From the NCBI RefSeq assembly GCF_030813235.1, contig NZ_JAUSUB010000002.1, positions 186,001 to 250,000 of the forward strand: a stretch of 64,000 bases of DNA. Direction: 5' to 3'. This DNA comes from Cytobacillus purgationiresistens. GTDB lineage: Bacteria > Bacillota > Bacilli > Bacillales > Cytobacillaceae. Below, piece after piece: positions 32,446 through 41,470 of the stretch (position 1 is its first letter; each line of letters begins with the position of its first letter). The position numbers and the translations under genes were made by a program. The notes beneath the pieces are model-generated. The model was given only the letters and a program-made list of their open reading frames with translations, had not been told where the DNA came from and did no database searches.

Positions 32446-32648
32446 CCCTCCTCAACATCATCGAATTTCATCTGGAAAGCATCCACTTGATGAACGGAAC
32501 CGTCTTCTAATTCGATAGTTGCATAAGTTCCTATACCTTCCTCAAGGCTCCCTTCTTGACTAAAACAATGAAAGTAACCCTTTAATTCTTTTTGATATGA
32601 AATAGCTGTTACTGGTCTTAATCCGTTCCTTGCTTCACGCACGTTCAT
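32442..32648 (-). CDS. small phage protein of unknown function
   Basis: The 68-residue acidic product starts MNVREARNGLRPVTAISYQ. The first five residues and the preceding start region are nearly identical to those of the YopX gene downstream, pointing to a local duplication of the translation start. Overlaps both neighbours by 4 bp. Confidence 0.6.
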   Translation of the reverse strand: MNVREARNGLRPVTAISYQKELKGYFHCFSQEGSLEEGIGTYATIELEDGSVHQVDAFQMKFDDVEEG

Positions 32649-33262
32649 TCCTCCTTTAAAGTTGCTTCACACTCTTCTTCTGTTTTAAAGAATTCTCCCG
32701 TTCTTGCAGAAACAGTGTCACCAGGTTTATATGTGGTTGGATCAATATACATCTTCACTTCAAACTTTTTCCCATTTGCCCAAGTGTGCATTTCAATCTC
32801 TTTTATAATTCCTTTTTCAACAGATTTAGTAATATCTGAATTGTGTCCATACCCATTACATTTTGGACATTGCACTTTCATTTCCTCACCTTTAAATTCA
32901 GCAATGACCTTACCATCTCCCAAGCAAGTGTCGCATTGTACCCGGTTATAACGTCTCCTTACAAACCACACTTCATCTCCTAATTTAAACCCGCCTAATA
33001 ACTCTCTTAAAGTATCGTCTGCACCTTCCTTTTTGAATGTTTTTTCAGCAGCACCTAGATTAAGTTGTAATTTATGCATGTCACTCCTTAAATCACTAAT
33101 GGTTTTTTGTGATTTTTTATCACGATCAATAGCCTCTTGATAGTTTTTAACCCTTTCGGCTAAACGTTTTTCAACTTCCTCATCTAACAATTTGTTTATT
33201 CCAGTATTAAATTCAAAGTTTTCATCAATCTCGAAATAATCTTCCTGCTCGTATTCGTACAT
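32645..33262 (-). CDS. phage protein with DnaJ-type zinc finger
   Basis: The ATG at 33262 (MYEYEQEDYF) lies 7 bp from AGGAGG. The 205-residue product has a long coiled coil (about 25-80) and a zinc finger with two CxxCxGxG-type repeats (CDTCLGDGK and CPKCNGYGH). The C-terminus is beta-rich. The fingers suggest protein or nucleic-acid binding; function unknown. Confidence 0.7.
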   Translation of the reverse strand: MYEYEQEDYFEIDENFEFNTGINKLLDEEVEKRLAERVKNYQEAIDRDKKSQKTISDLRSDMHKLQLNLGAAEKTFKKEGADDTLRELLGGFKLGDEVWFVRRRYNRVQCDTCLGDGKVIAEFKGEEMKVQCPKCNGYGHNSDITKSVEKGIIKEIEMHTWANGKKFEVKMYIDPTTYKPGDTVSARTGEFFKTEEECEATLKEE

Positions 33263-33303
33263 TTTCATTCCTCCTAAATTTAGTGAACATAATACAAAAT
33301 AAG

Positions 33304-33441
33304 TTAATACCAAATTCTCCAGCCATCTTTTAACCGCCGTTTCAAATCATGTTTTTGCAAACGTTCATATAAGTAAACAGCTTGCCCCTCTTCCTTTCGA
33401 AAGAGAAGCATCCATTTACGCTGCCTTTTATTCTTTGCCAT
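33304..33441 (-). CDS. small basic phage protein
   Basis: A 45-codon frame starts at ATG 33441, overlapping the preceding stop by one base (TAATG). The product is strongly basic (MAKNKRQRKWMLLFRKEEGQ ... LKRRLKDGWRIWY). The coupling to the upstream gene supports it. Function unknown. Confidence 0.55.
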   Translation of the reverse strand: MAKNKRQRKWMLLFRKEEGQAVYLYERLQKHDLKRRLKDGWRIWY

Positions 33442-33803
33442 TACTTAACACTCTGTAATTTAGGCTCGTCCTCATCTTCTTCATTATCAAGAGATAATTG
33501 ACCATCAGGAACAGATACAGCACCATTACCGTCCACACTATATTCAATGCCTTCATGATCATCAATGCTCATTTGTCCATCTGGTAAATTATCATTTTGT
33601 GGACGACTCTCCATTACTTCTTTAGGAGTTTGATAAGCGTAAGTTAGATCAATTAAGAAATACTGACCATACTTGTTATATTTCTCTGTAATTTTGTGCA
33701 TTTGAAGATTCTCATTTTCTTTAGCATCTAAAACAATTTCCTCCGCTTGCTCACGTGTATCTGCGTAATGTTGTTCTTTTTGATTAAGTTGTACTTTTGC
33801 CAT
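33441..33803 (-). CDS. acidic phage protein with internal repeat
   Basis: The 120-residue product contains two similar segments, LPDGQMSIDDHEG and VPDGQLSLDNEED, in its acidic second half. The first half is helical. No family recognised. Confidence 0.55.
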   Translation of the reverse strand: MAKVQLNQKEQHYADTREQAEEIVLDAKENENLQMHKITEKYNKYGQYFLIDLTYAYQTPKEVMESRPQNDNLPDGQMSIDDHEGIEYSVDGNGAVSVPDGQLSLDNEEDEDEPKLQSVK

Positions 33804-33819
33804 TGATTAGTCCCCCTAA

Positions 33820-34329
33820 TTAATATCCTGTATTTTGTCGTTCATGATTTACTGCATTTTTCTCTATATACGCTTGCTCTATTTGATCCAATGTAAAGCC
33901 AAGCATTTCACCTAATCCTGCAAAGATTTCAATTAAAGAATAGTACGCTAATTTACTTCTAGTTACTTTAAAATGTGTTATAGCTTGATATAAGCCTATA
34001 AACTGGGTATTAATATCATCTGCTTTTAGATACAAGTCACAAACAACTGGCGTTACATTAATCTCTAAACCTAATTCAAGTACAAAGTGCAACCCGTCCA
34101 CATATTCTTCAAGGAGTGGGTTTTTATAAGGTTCACCCCATCCAGTTACGGGAACTTTTGTCCTCGGCTCCTGATCCTTACTCCAAAACTTAAACCCGCG
34201 CCATTCATTCGCACATTCACCCAATTCCACAAGTAAAGCTAAAATCAATTTGTCAAAACGATCAGGTCCGTTATAGCCAATACGATCTTTAAGTATTTGT
34301 TGCTGCGCAAACAATGTATCTAGATTCAT
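33820..34329 (-). CDS. dUTP diphosphatase, dimeric all-alpha type
   Basis: The 169-residue product has the MazG-like dimeric dUTPase motifs: LLVELGECANEWRGFKFWS and LLEEYVDGLHFVLELGLE, whose acidic residues bind magnesium. It hydrolyses dUTP to dUMP, keeping uracil out of phage DNA. Overlaps its downstream neighbour by 4 bp. Confidence 0.85.
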   Translation of the reverse strand: MNLDTLFAQQQILKDRIGYNGPDRFDKLILALLVELGECANEWRGFKFWSKDQEPRTKVPVTGWGEPYKNPLLEEYVDGLHFVLELGLEINVTPVVCDLYLKADDINTQFIGLYQAITHFKVTRSKLAYYSLIEIFAGLGEMLGFTLDQIEQAYIEKNAVNHERQNTGY

Positions 34330-34628
34330 TTCTTAACCGCCCTTGTTTCTTCATATTTTTCAATCAATAAATTGTATTCTCGCGTTAAATTTCGATGATG
34401 CCTTTTAAGATTTTCATATTGTTCCACCATTTCTTTTCTCTTCAAGGACTTCTCTCTTTCTCTTTGATATCGAACATTCAAAAGAGATAAACTATTTTGT
34501 TGAGTTCGGATCCTTTTGCCTTGTGCAATATACATCTTTTCAAATTTGAAAACTATTTCTTCAAGCTTTTTTGTCGAGATTGATTTTTGTGTTTTAACAA
34601 TCTCTTTAAGTTCATCAATTGGATTCAT
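34326..34628 (-). CDS. coiled-coil phage protein
   Basis: The 100-residue product is charged and helical throughout (MNPIDELKEIVKTQKSISTK ... YNLLIEKYEETRAVKK), a probable coiled coil. It overlaps both neighbours by 4 bp, indicating operon membership. Function unknown. Confidence 0.55.
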   Translation of the reverse strand: MNPIDELKEIVKTQKSISTKKLEEIVFKFEKMYIAQGKRIRTQQNSLSLLNVRYQREREKSLKRKEMVEQYENLKRHHRNLTREYNLLIEKYEETRAVKK

Positions 34629-34942
34629 TTCCCTGTTCCTTTCACAGTGAGCAGATTAAGAGCAATTTCTATATATTCCTTTGGGTCATTAGCTCTCAAT
34701 CCCGCCTGCAGCATTTGAATGATATAATCCTTACGATCAATTTCGCATTGGATGTATTTTATACCGTCAGCAATTTCTTCCAGGAACATTTGCAACCAAT
34801 CATATTTATGACTATGGGATAAAGGGACACCGTACTTTTGAATGCCAAAGTCATCTTGAGCAAACATGACTTGCTCTAATTTCCTTAAGGACCTTTGTGA
34901 TACCTCATGTTTAGGTAAATCCTCAAAGTTGATGTTTCTCAT
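34625..34942 (-). CDS. MazG-like small helical phage protein
   Basis: The ATG at 34942 overlaps the preceding stop (TAATG) and has AGGTGG upstream. The 105-residue product contains KYGVPLSHSHKYDWLQMFLEE and then IADGIKYIQCEI, which resembles the EExxD helix of all-alpha NTP pyrophosphatases. A nucleotide-pool role beside the dUTPase is plausible but not certain. Confidence 0.55.
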   Translation of the reverse strand: MRNINFEDLPKHEVSQRSLRKLEQVMFAQDDFGIQKYGVPLSHSHKYDWLQMFLEEIADGIKYIQCEIDRKDYIIQMLQAGLRANDPKEYIEIALNLLTVKGTGK

Positions 34943-35151
34943 TAGAACCACCTATTTTCATCATTAATGACATCAATCTCACGGAATGAAGCGAGAGTTA
35001 ATTCATATTTCAATTCTTCATAGGATAATTTGTGTAAGGGAACACCTTGCTGCGATTCTTTAACTCCGAGCTTTTCCAATTTTTCTAGTACAAAATTATA
35101 CTTCAATCTTTGCTGCAGCTTCGCTTTGTTTACTAATCTAGCTCTTCCCAT
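34942..35151 (-). CDS. small basic phage protein
   Basis: The ATG at 35151 (MGRARLVNKAKLQQ) has AGGTGA 5 bp upstream, overlapping the preceding stop. The 69-residue product is helical and basic at the N-terminus. Function unknown. Confidence 0.5.
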   Translation of the reverse strand: MGRARLVNKAKLQQRLKYNFVLEKLEKLGVKESQQGVPLHKLSYEELKYELTLASFREIDVINDENRWF

Positions 35152-35160
35152 ATCAATCAC

Positions 35161-35418
35161 CTACAAAGCTTTCTTCATATCGGTATTTGTTGAGTAGAGC
35201 TTTTTATAATAATCCCTTTGTGCCCGAACCTTTTTAAGGCTCTCTTCCAAAGCAAGATTTTCTTCAACAACATTTAAATAATTTTTGAATCGACTCTTTT
35301 CTTTGATTGCTCGGTTCAATTCTCTGAGTCTTTCAATCTCTTTAACCATCCAATTAATATGAATTAACCTAACCCTGCCAGCTTTTATAAATGACTTGAT
35401 TTCTTCTAACTTATCCAC
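35161..35418 (-). CDS. coiled-coil phage protein
   Basis: The 85-residue product is a charged helix (MDKLEEIKSFIKAGRVRLIH ... ALEESLKKVRAQRDYYKKLY). Function unknown; member of the early operon. Confidence 0.5.
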   Translation of the reverse strand: MDKLEEIKSFIKAGRVRLIHINWMVKEIERLRELNRAIKEKSRFKNYLNVVEENLALEESLKKVRAQRDYYKKLYSTNTDMKKAL

Positions 35419-35447
35419 ATCTTATCCCCACTTTCTTAGCTAAGTTT

Positions 35448-35987
35448 TTAGAAAACGCCTGTCCTAAGATAATGTTTCGCTTGATAATAAAAATGGTGGT
35501 ATATCCAATTGCCGCTATATTTTTGATCTAAGTACACGATCTCAAAATTGTATTTTGCTTTAAATGTATTTAACCTTCCAAGCAATGCTAACGGGTTATA
35601 TTTTGAACGATATTTACCTTTAAGCATTTTTTCATATCCATTTAAGTCCTCCACAATTAATGTGAATGGAATGTCCTTTGAGCGAATCAATTCATTTTCA
35701 AAGGCTGTTTGAGTATCCTTTTGCAAATTACCTGTTATTTCATCCATGTGAGCTTTACGCTCCACTCGGCTTTTTAAAAATATGTCTCGAGTTATCCCCA
35801 ACTCTTCATTTTTTGGAATCATGCAGCCATAATCGCCAGTATCTAATTTCTGATTCTTAATTGGAATTTCTTTTTGACGCAAATACTCAAGAATATGTCC
35901 ATTTACATTTTCACGAGTATCAATCACGATCGTGAGTGTTTTAAGGATTTTATTTAGTTCTGTATCTGTGTAATGATAAGAAATCAT
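35448..35987 (-). CDS. ERCC4-type (XPF/Mus81-like) nuclease
   Basis: The 179-residue product has the nuclease motifs: VIDTREN, LDTGDYGCM and the ERK signature in KSRVERKAHMDEITGNL. ERCC4-type nucleases cut branched DNA; in phages they probably process replication or recombination intermediates, which fits the nearby Gam and Sak4-like genes. Overlaps the YopX-like gene by 4 bp. Confidence 0.82.
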   Translation of the reverse strand: MISYHYTDTELNKILKTLTIVIDTRENVNGHILEYLRQKEIPIKNQKLDTGDYGCMIPKNEELGITRDIFLKSRVERKAHMDEITGNLQKDTQTAFENELIRSKDIPFTLIVEDLNGYEKMLKGKYRSKYNPLALLGRLNTFKAKYNFEIVYLDQKYSGNWIYHHFYYQAKHYLRTGVF

Positions 35988-36379
35988 TTTGATTCCTCCA
36001 GTAATTCTGGATTCTCATAAATATTTCCGATAATTACTAATGCCCAGGATGAATATGGATTTACAACATCCAATAAGTCTTCACCAGATTTCAAATAAAA
36101 CCCTAAAGCTTTATATTCACATTCCCAAGTTATTTCCCCAATTCTTCCTAGATGCTTTACAATGTCCCCCTCGTAAATTTTTTTACCATTCTTATCTTTT
36201 AATCCGGTGTATTCCATTAATACATGGTCATTTTTTTCAGGAAAGTAAAGTAACTCTTTATCATGGTCAATGCATTCGATGTACCATAACTTATTGTTTT
36301 CGAAACCCACTTCATTTACCTCAATAATTTCCTCTAAATCTTTGCACCAAAGGCGAAATTTAATTTCCCTCATCGTCAT
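35984..36379 (-). CDS. YopX-family phage protein (second copy)
   Basis: The 131-residue product contains EYTGLKDKNGKKIYEGDIVK and ends VIIGNIYENPELLEESK, the YopX pattern. It is a paralogue of the gene at 31975. Function unknown. Confidence 0.82.
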   Translation of the reverse strand: MTMREIKFRLWCKDLEEIIEVNEVGFENNKLWYIECIDHDKELLYFPEKNDHVLMEYTGLKDKNGKKIYEGDIVKHLGRIGEITWECEYKALGFYLKSGEDLLDVVNPYSSWALVIIGNIYENPELLEESK

Positions 36380-36813
36380 GCCCCTTTCTTCGCATATGCA
36401 ACAGCCCGCTTATACAGTTCATGTGCCATTGCATTAGATTCATCATTTTCAAATTGCCGATAATCTTCATAGATGTCCTTCCAGCCATTCTTAGCCAGGA
36501 CTATCATCCAGTCATCGAACATTGAAAGAGATTTCTCTTCAGCGCATAACCAATCATTCAATTTTTCATTATGCTGCCAGCCGCATATTTGATGGACCAT
36601 TTTCATGAGCGTGATTTTTTCCGCGCTTGAGTTTTTCCAAGATTTAAACCAGTCATCAATTGCTACGAAATCTTGTTCCGCTGCTTTCATAACTTCAACA
36701 GGTATTAAATTCTGGTTTTTTATCGAAATACGATCATCATCTTTATCAAGATAGATATTTGCACCCGATTTCCAAATTTGACTAAGAATCATTAAAACTT
36801 GCAAATCTATCAC
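36376..36813 (-). CDS. phage protein with TubC-like N-terminal docking motif
   Basis: The first 50 of 145 residues (LMILSQIWKSGANIYLDKDDDRISIKNQ ...) recall the TubC N-terminal docking domain found in some phage and polyketide-synthase proteins. The rest is helical and Trp-rich. The resemblance is by eye only. Confidence 0.5.
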   Translation of the reverse strand: MIDLQVLMILSQIWKSGANIYLDKDDDRISIKNQNLIPVEVMKAAEQDFVAIDDWFKSWKNSSAEKITLMKMVHQICGWQHNEKLNDWLCAEEKSLSMFDDWMIVLAKNGWKDIYEDYRQFENDESNAMAHELYKRAVAYAKKGA

Positions 36814-36837
36814 CTCTGTTATTCAAAACTACTAAAT

Positions 36838-36887
36838 GTGTTACGAAAAAACGCCTAAAATTAGCATGTGTTACTAAAAAGTAACAC
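36838..36887. promoter_or_regulatory. repeated GTGTTAC motif with a 20-bp palindrome upstream of the 36.8-kb gene
   Basis: GTGTTACT-AAAA-AGTAACAC (36868-36887) is a perfect palindrome, and GTGTTAC also occurs at 36838-36844. Two further copies lie inside the end of the primase gene. The surrounding 36814-37068 is AT-rich and has no gene. It could be an operator or part of a replication origin. Confidence 0.4.
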
Positions 36888-37068
36888 CTTTCAACCTTAC
36901 AGCCCCAAGGGATTGAAGCACCTTGGTTACTTTCGTTACCTATTTTGGGCTTTAATGCTCCTAATAAGTACTTATATATATTTATATTTTTTTGTTATAT
37001 ATATTTTTATTAACAAAAATAACAAAAACGAAAGTAAAAGTATGATGAACCCTTGGTACATAAGGCTT

Positions 37069-39423
37069 TTAAGAGAATTTAAATGTGTTATTTTTAGTAA
37101 CACTTTCGCTATTTTCATCGTTTTCTAGTAACTTTTGCTGTATAAAAGTATTTTTTCGCTCTATTAAAGTAACACCATGGATGAAATACTTATTTCTATT
37201 ACCTCGTTCTCTTTTAAAACCTTGCGATTCCAAAATTCGATAGAAAGCACGATTTTTTAATTGATGTTCACCATTTTTAAAACACCAGTTGGAATAAACT
37301 TCATATAATTCTTTTGCTTCAATTTGTACATTTACTTGTTTGAAGCAGCATTCATATATGAATGGTCCGAGAATATCCATCTCTTCTTTGTAATCGCCTG
37401 TTGCTTTCATCACAATATCTGGATCATTTAATCCTGACTGCTGCCACTTCATGCAACCTTCAATCGCCCAATTCAATATGCCGGACATTTCAAGACTCAA
37501 TTTCTCAGGAAGTTTTTTATCCCTTTTTTCTTTTGGTAGCTGCAAGTTGAAAGGGATTAATCGAATACGCCTCCAGATACCTTCGTCTACTCCTTTAATT
37601 ACTGGCTTATGGTTAGTGGTAAAGAATACTTTAAACTCTGGTATGAACTCAAAATATTCTTGTCTAAGGAATCGAGCTAGTACAGGTTCCCCGCCAGTTA
37701 TTTGCTTAACAAATGCTTCAGATAATTGCTCGCCATCTTCACTTTCTATAGCTGAGACAAAGCGCGAACCTACTAACCTAGCAATATCATTATTTGCTCC
37801 AGTTTCTTTTTTCTTGATGAAGGTATCTGATTTAGCTTGCTTCCCATACTCACCTGTTAGGTCCTTAATAGTATTGATAAAAGTGGATTTACCATTAGAG
37901 CCACCACCGATTAGGAATACCATTATTTGCTCAGTTATTTCACCAGTCAAAGAATATCCAATGAGTCGCTGCATGTATTCAACAAGCTCCTTGTCACCTT
38001 GAAAAATCTGTTCTAGGAAACTTATCCATTCAGGACATTTCTCATTTCTATCAAATGTAATATTGGTAATTTTAGTTAGCCCCAACTCACGATCATGCTG
38101 CTGCAACTTACCTGTTTTTAAATCTACAATGCCGTTTTCGACATTTAGTAAATATTTATGACGGTCAAAGTCATCACGCTCTCCTGGAACCAACGGCATG
38201 AGGTCCTTAATGCTGTTCATTCGAATGTTTCTTCTTTCGCACATACGCGCCCATTTTGTTTCCATTTCATCATCTGATTTATACAAGCCACGTAGTACCT
38301 TAGCTGTAATTCGTTCAATTTCTTTTTTAGTATCAATTTTCCACCGTTTACCGTCCCATATTAGCCAACCCATATCTGAAACATATTTGATAACATGGCC
38401 ATATTCATACGCGATCCGTTCGGCATTACCAAGTTCAGTTAAACGGAATTTCTTTCTTGGTTTCTTCTCCACAACTTCATCTGCATCACCAGTAGCAAAT
38501 TCAAAAGAAAATTCTTGGAATTGCTCTTTGTTGTCTAATATAGTAGTAGAGGTAGAAGATATGGCTGTTGCTATTGTTCTTTCTCCGTATGTCTCATTGG
38601 TATCTCTGAAATGAATAACATCCCATTTATCCCTCATGAGACCTGTTTCACGAAACATGGTATCCATTCGAGTTGAGGATTTACCTGTCCAAAATGCTAG
38701 ATGGTTGCAAAGGGCTAAATCACTTGAAGAATGATCATTATTGATTAAATTACCGTTGTACAATGAGCGAATATCATCTCCATTTTTACTCCGAAAAATC
38801 TTTTCCCATAAAACATCATTTGATATTTTAATTTCATCTTTCTCAAATTCTGCTAAATTCACTCGGCCTTGAATATCACTATCGTCAAAGTACTTCTCAA
38901 AAACTTCTGCAAGTTCATCTGTACGTTCATAAACATCATTAGAATTTTCACGATTCCCTGTGAAACTGAAATAGCGACCATATGAATAAATCTCTAATCC
39001 ATGTTTAGTATTTTTCCTTCCAGTACCTAAAACAGATTGTGGAAGATTTCCCTTGATAATGATGTGAACACCTTTGCCCGATGGGGAAAATTCTGTATAG
39101 CTATCTAAAGTGTCAATAACTTCAGTTGAAAATGTATTAGGTTTGCCCTCCACAACACAGTTATCAATATCAACCCCTATATAGTTGTCCTGTCTGCTAA
39201 AGACAAAACCTATACCATCATAATCGCCTTCTAAATAGAATTTGACTGCCGTTGCAAAGGTTGACCAGGTACGTCTATTATTAGCCTGTGCCATTTCTCC
39301 ATTTACCTGATAAGGAACCTTTGTCGGTTTGTTATTTCTTTTCTCTGATCTCCACAAAATCCATTGAGGAAGGGCTTTTAATTCAGCAGGGATTTCGTTG
39401 AAATTGTATGGATTTTCTTTCAT
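37069..39423 (-). CDS. phage primase-helicase (Prim-Pol plus D5/P4-type helicase)
   Basis: The ATG at 39423 (MKENPYNF) follows GGAGGG. The 784-residue product has a primase-polymerase-like N-terminus (GVDIDNCV metal motif and PSGKGVHIII), a D5_N-type linker and an SF3-like helicase with Walker A (GGGSNGKSTFINTI) and Walker B-type acidic residues (SAIESEDGEQL). The C-terminal DNA-binding domain contains VYSNWCFKNGEHQLKNRAFYRILESQGFKRERG. It is the main replication enzyme of the phage. Confidence 0.9.
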   Translation of the reverse strand: MKENPYNFNEIPAELKALPQWILWRSEKRNNKPTKVPYQVNGEMAQANNRRTWSTFATAVKFYLEGDYDGIGFVFSRQDNYIGVDIDNCVVEGKPNTFSTEVIDTLDSYTEFSPSGKGVHIIIKGNLPQSVLGTGRKNTKHGLEIYSYGRYFSFTGNRENSNDVYERTDELAEVFEKYFDDSDIQGRVNLAEFEKDEIKISNDVLWEKIFRSKNGDDIRSLYNGNLINNDHSSSDLALCNHLAFWTGKSSTRMDTMFRETGLMRDKWDVIHFRDTNETYGERTIATAISSTSTTILDNKEQFQEFSFEFATGDADEVVEKKPRKKFRLTELGNAERIAYEYGHVIKYVSDMGWLIWDGKRWKIDTKKEIERITAKVLRGLYKSDDEMETKWARMCERRNIRMNSIKDLMPLVPGERDDFDRHKYLLNVENGIVDLKTGKLQQHDRELGLTKITNITFDRNEKCPEWISFLEQIFQGDKELVEYMQRLIGYSLTGEITEQIMVFLIGGGSNGKSTFINTIKDLTGEYGKQAKSDTFIKKKETGANNDIARLVGSRFVSAIESEDGEQLSEAFVKQITGGEPVLARFLRQEYFEFIPEFKVFFTTNHKPVIKGVDEGIWRRIRLIPFNLQLPKEKRDKKLPEKLSLEMSGILNWAIEGCMKWQQSGLNDPDIVMKATGDYKEEMDILGPFIYECCFKQVNVQIEAKELYEVYSNWCFKNGEHQLKNRAFYRILESQGFKRERGNRNKYFIHGVTLIERKNTFIQQKLLENDENSESVTKNNTFKFS

Positions 39424-39470
39424 TTCGCCCTCCATTTTTTATTAGTTCACTTAATGATCAGAAGGTTGCA

Positions 39471-39650
39471 TTAATATCTATCAGTAATCCAACCGTTCAG
39501 CCTTGCATATTTTAACTTTCGTGAATATCTACGTTTCCACTCATCCCATTTTTTTGTTCGTCCGTGAGAAGCAAACATATCTTGATTTCTTTCTCTTTCA
39601 AGAATTTCACCAACCCATTTAGGAACAATAGGCTTATATATCTTCTCCAT
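39471..39650 (-). CDS. small basic phage protein
   Basis: The ATG at 39650 follows AAAGGAGATAGAACGAT. The 59-residue product (MEKIYKPIVPKWVGEILERE ... LNGWITDRY) resembles the C-terminal part of DUF1642-type phage proteins. A longer overlapping frame at 39512-39694 has no ribosome site and is not used. Confidence 0.55.
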   Translation of the reverse strand: MEKIYKPIVPKWVGEILERERNQDMFASHGRTKKWDEWKRRYSRKLKYARLNGWITDRY

Positions 39651-39707
39651 ATCGTTCTATCTCCTTTGCACTTTGCGTCCCATTGTATAATCACTGTTTT
39701 TGGGTAT

Positions 39708-39742
39708 AAAAAAGAGAAGTCGGTAAAACCAACCTCTCTATT
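39708..39742 (-). terminator. terminator after the DUF669 gene
   Basis: AGAGAGGTTGGT pairs with ACCGACTTCTCT (with G-U pairs) and is followed by six T on the minus strand. Confidence 0.75.
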
Positions 39743-39747
39743 TAGTT

Positions 39748-40224
39748 TTAAAATGGAATATCCTCATCATTTACTGTGAATGCACCGGGTTCCATTACTG
39801 GATTTACATCTGATGCATCATAATATTTAGCTTTAGCAGCTGTACGATTTTGTTTAACACCATCAACTTCTTTTTCATACTCTTCATGTTTGACAGTGAT
39901 TTTTAAATTTTTATTGATCAACTGCTTTGCCATGTCATCTGCTGATTTAAATGGATGACCATTAGCAAACCCACAAGATTTTAACAATGAGTTCACAATT
40001 TTAACTGCAACCTCATGTTCAAAAGTGAAAGTGTTATAAAGAATTTTTGCACCTTGATGTTTCTGAGGCACGTCACTACGAATCTCAAAATCAACCTGTA
40101 ATTTCGGCTTACCACCTTGTGTAGTTCCTGCTTCCGCATTTTGAATAACTGCTTCATATTTACCTTCTGCAACCAATTCAAAGCCTGTACTTGCGTTTTC
40201 TTCATCAAATTTAAAGAATGACAT
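39748..40224 (-). CDS. DUF669 single-stranded DNA-binding-like protein
   Basis: The 158-residue product has the DUF669 pattern (FELVAEGKYEAVIQNAEAGTTQGGKPKLQVDFEI) and ends in an SSB-like acidic tail, DEDIPF. These proteins are thought to act as phage single-strand binding proteins. It follows the Sak4-like ATPase without spacing. Confidence 0.8.
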   Translation of the reverse strand: MSFFKFDEENASTGFELVAEGKYEAVIQNAEAGTTQGGKPKLQVDFEIRSDVPQKHQGAKILYNTFTFEHEVAVKIVNSLLKSCGFANGHPFKSADDMAKQLINKNLKITVKHEEYEKEVDGVKQNRTAAKAKYYDASDVNPVMEPGAFTVNDEDIPF

Positions 40225-40916
40225 TATTTATTTCCCCCTGTGTTTTCAATTGTGGATGACACTATTAATTCTTCTTGAATACAGCCTATACGCTGATCTA
40301 AATGATTTTTAGCGAAGATACTTTGATTACCTTCGAGAATAAAACCTCTTGCACCGTCTGTTTTTCTCACCAGACGAGCAACTACATGAACAATACCCAT
40401 AACGTGATTGACTATTTTATCTCGAATATCCGGTATGAATTGGTTATATTGTTGTCCATCATCATGGATAATGCTGCGTGTAGTTTCCCAAGCACTATAA
40501 ATGATGTTTGCATCTAACCCATTGAAAGTTTCAACAACCTTTAACAAATGATTATCGAATAAAGCGTAATCCTTTAACTCCGGCATTCCACTCTTGGTTT
40601 TTTCACCTCTATGCATCAACCATAGCTTTTGATAGTGTGTAAGGTTGTCCACAAAGATATTGTCATAGTTTGATATATTTGCTTTTGCTATTGCAAAAAA
40701 ATCTAGAATACTTTGATGAGGATCACCAACATCAATCTTGGCCACATCTACATTTGCATATCCTTCTAACACTTGGCTGGTACCATCAATATCGAGTACC
40801 AAAGTTTTACCTGGCAGTAGTCCTGCAACCGTTGTTTTACCATCACCTGGTTTGGAATAGATGATGATTTTTGCCCTTTCACTTTTCTTAATATCTGAGC
40901 CATTAGTGATTTGCAA
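40224..40916 (-). CDS. Sak4-like RecA-type ATPase (AAA_24)
   Basis: The 230-residue product has Walker A (IIYSKPGDGKTTVAGL), a Walker B-type strand (NIFVDNLTH) and the layout of phage AAA_24 ATPases. Sak4-type proteins act in single-strand annealing recombination together with SSB-like partners, which fits the neighbouring DUF669 and Gam genes. Confidence 0.82.
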   Translation of the reverse strand: MQITNGSDIKKSERAKIIIYSKPGDGKTTVAGLLPGKTLVLDIDGTSQVLEGYANVDVAKIDVGDPHQSILDFFAIAKANISNYDNIFVDNLTHYQKLWLMHRGEKTKSGMPELKDYALFDNHLLKVVETFNGLDANIIYSAWETTRSIIHDDGQQYNQFIPDIRDKIVNHVMGIVHVVARLVRKTDGARGFILEGNQSIFAKNHLDQRIGCIQEELIVSSTIENTGGNK

Positions 40917-40918
40917 AA

Positions 40919-41470
40919 TTACACCTCCACAGAATAAGTGATTGATTCTGGCTTAACAGTTACACCAGGTACTAGTTGTCCATTTTCATCCACAACAACT
41001 TTCTCACCGGATACTTCTGCAATCTTGAGGGTTTTCTTTAACTCAGCCCATTTCACACTATTTTTTATATAATCATCCATCCCGTTTTCAATGACATGCT
41101 GCAGGATAGCTTCTTCATTACCCTTTTCAGGTGCTTCTTTTGATTTCCGCGTTTTTGATTTTCCATAAGGAGTGCTAATTGTTTTAGCTTTCGGATCCTG
41201 CTCAAGCTGTTTAGCGTGATATTGAGAAATCATATTTTCAAAGAATTCAACTCTATTAGAAATTGTGGATAACTCACTGCGTTCCCATTCTAAAATTTCC
41301 TGCCTCTGTTCAGCAGCTACCTGTTTAATTTCTTTTTCTTTATCTTTTTCTTTTTTAAGCTTTTTGAACACCCAAGTCAGACTTGATAAATCAGTTACTT
41401 CAAACCTCGATTCCTCGTCACTTACAGGGTTAACATCAATTTCTACTTCCATTTGCTGCAGTTGGTTCAT
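40919..41470 (-). CDS. host-nuclease inhibitor Gam-family protein
   Basis: The 183-residue product has a long N-terminal coiled coil (about 20-100) and the Gam-type core KTISTPYGKSKTRKS. The C-terminus contains VPGVTVKPESITYSVEV, typical of the family. Gam proteins bind DNA ends and block host RecBCD/AddAB-type nucleases. It lies upstream of the recombination ATPase. Confidence 0.83.
   Translation of the reverse strand: MNQLQQMEVEIDVNPVSDEESRFEVTDLSSLTWVFKKLKKEKDKEKEIKQVAAEQRQEILEWERSELSTISNRVEFFENMISQYHAKQLEQDPKAKTISTPYGKSKTRKSKEAPEKGNEEAILQHVIENGMDDYIKNSVKWAELKKTLKIAEVSGEKVVVDENGQLVPGVTVKPESITYSVEV

Noticed and set aside
39512-39694. 60-codon minus-strand ORF
   Set aside because: It has no ribosome binding site, while the overlapping frame at 39471-39650 has AAAGGAGATAGAACG in the right place.
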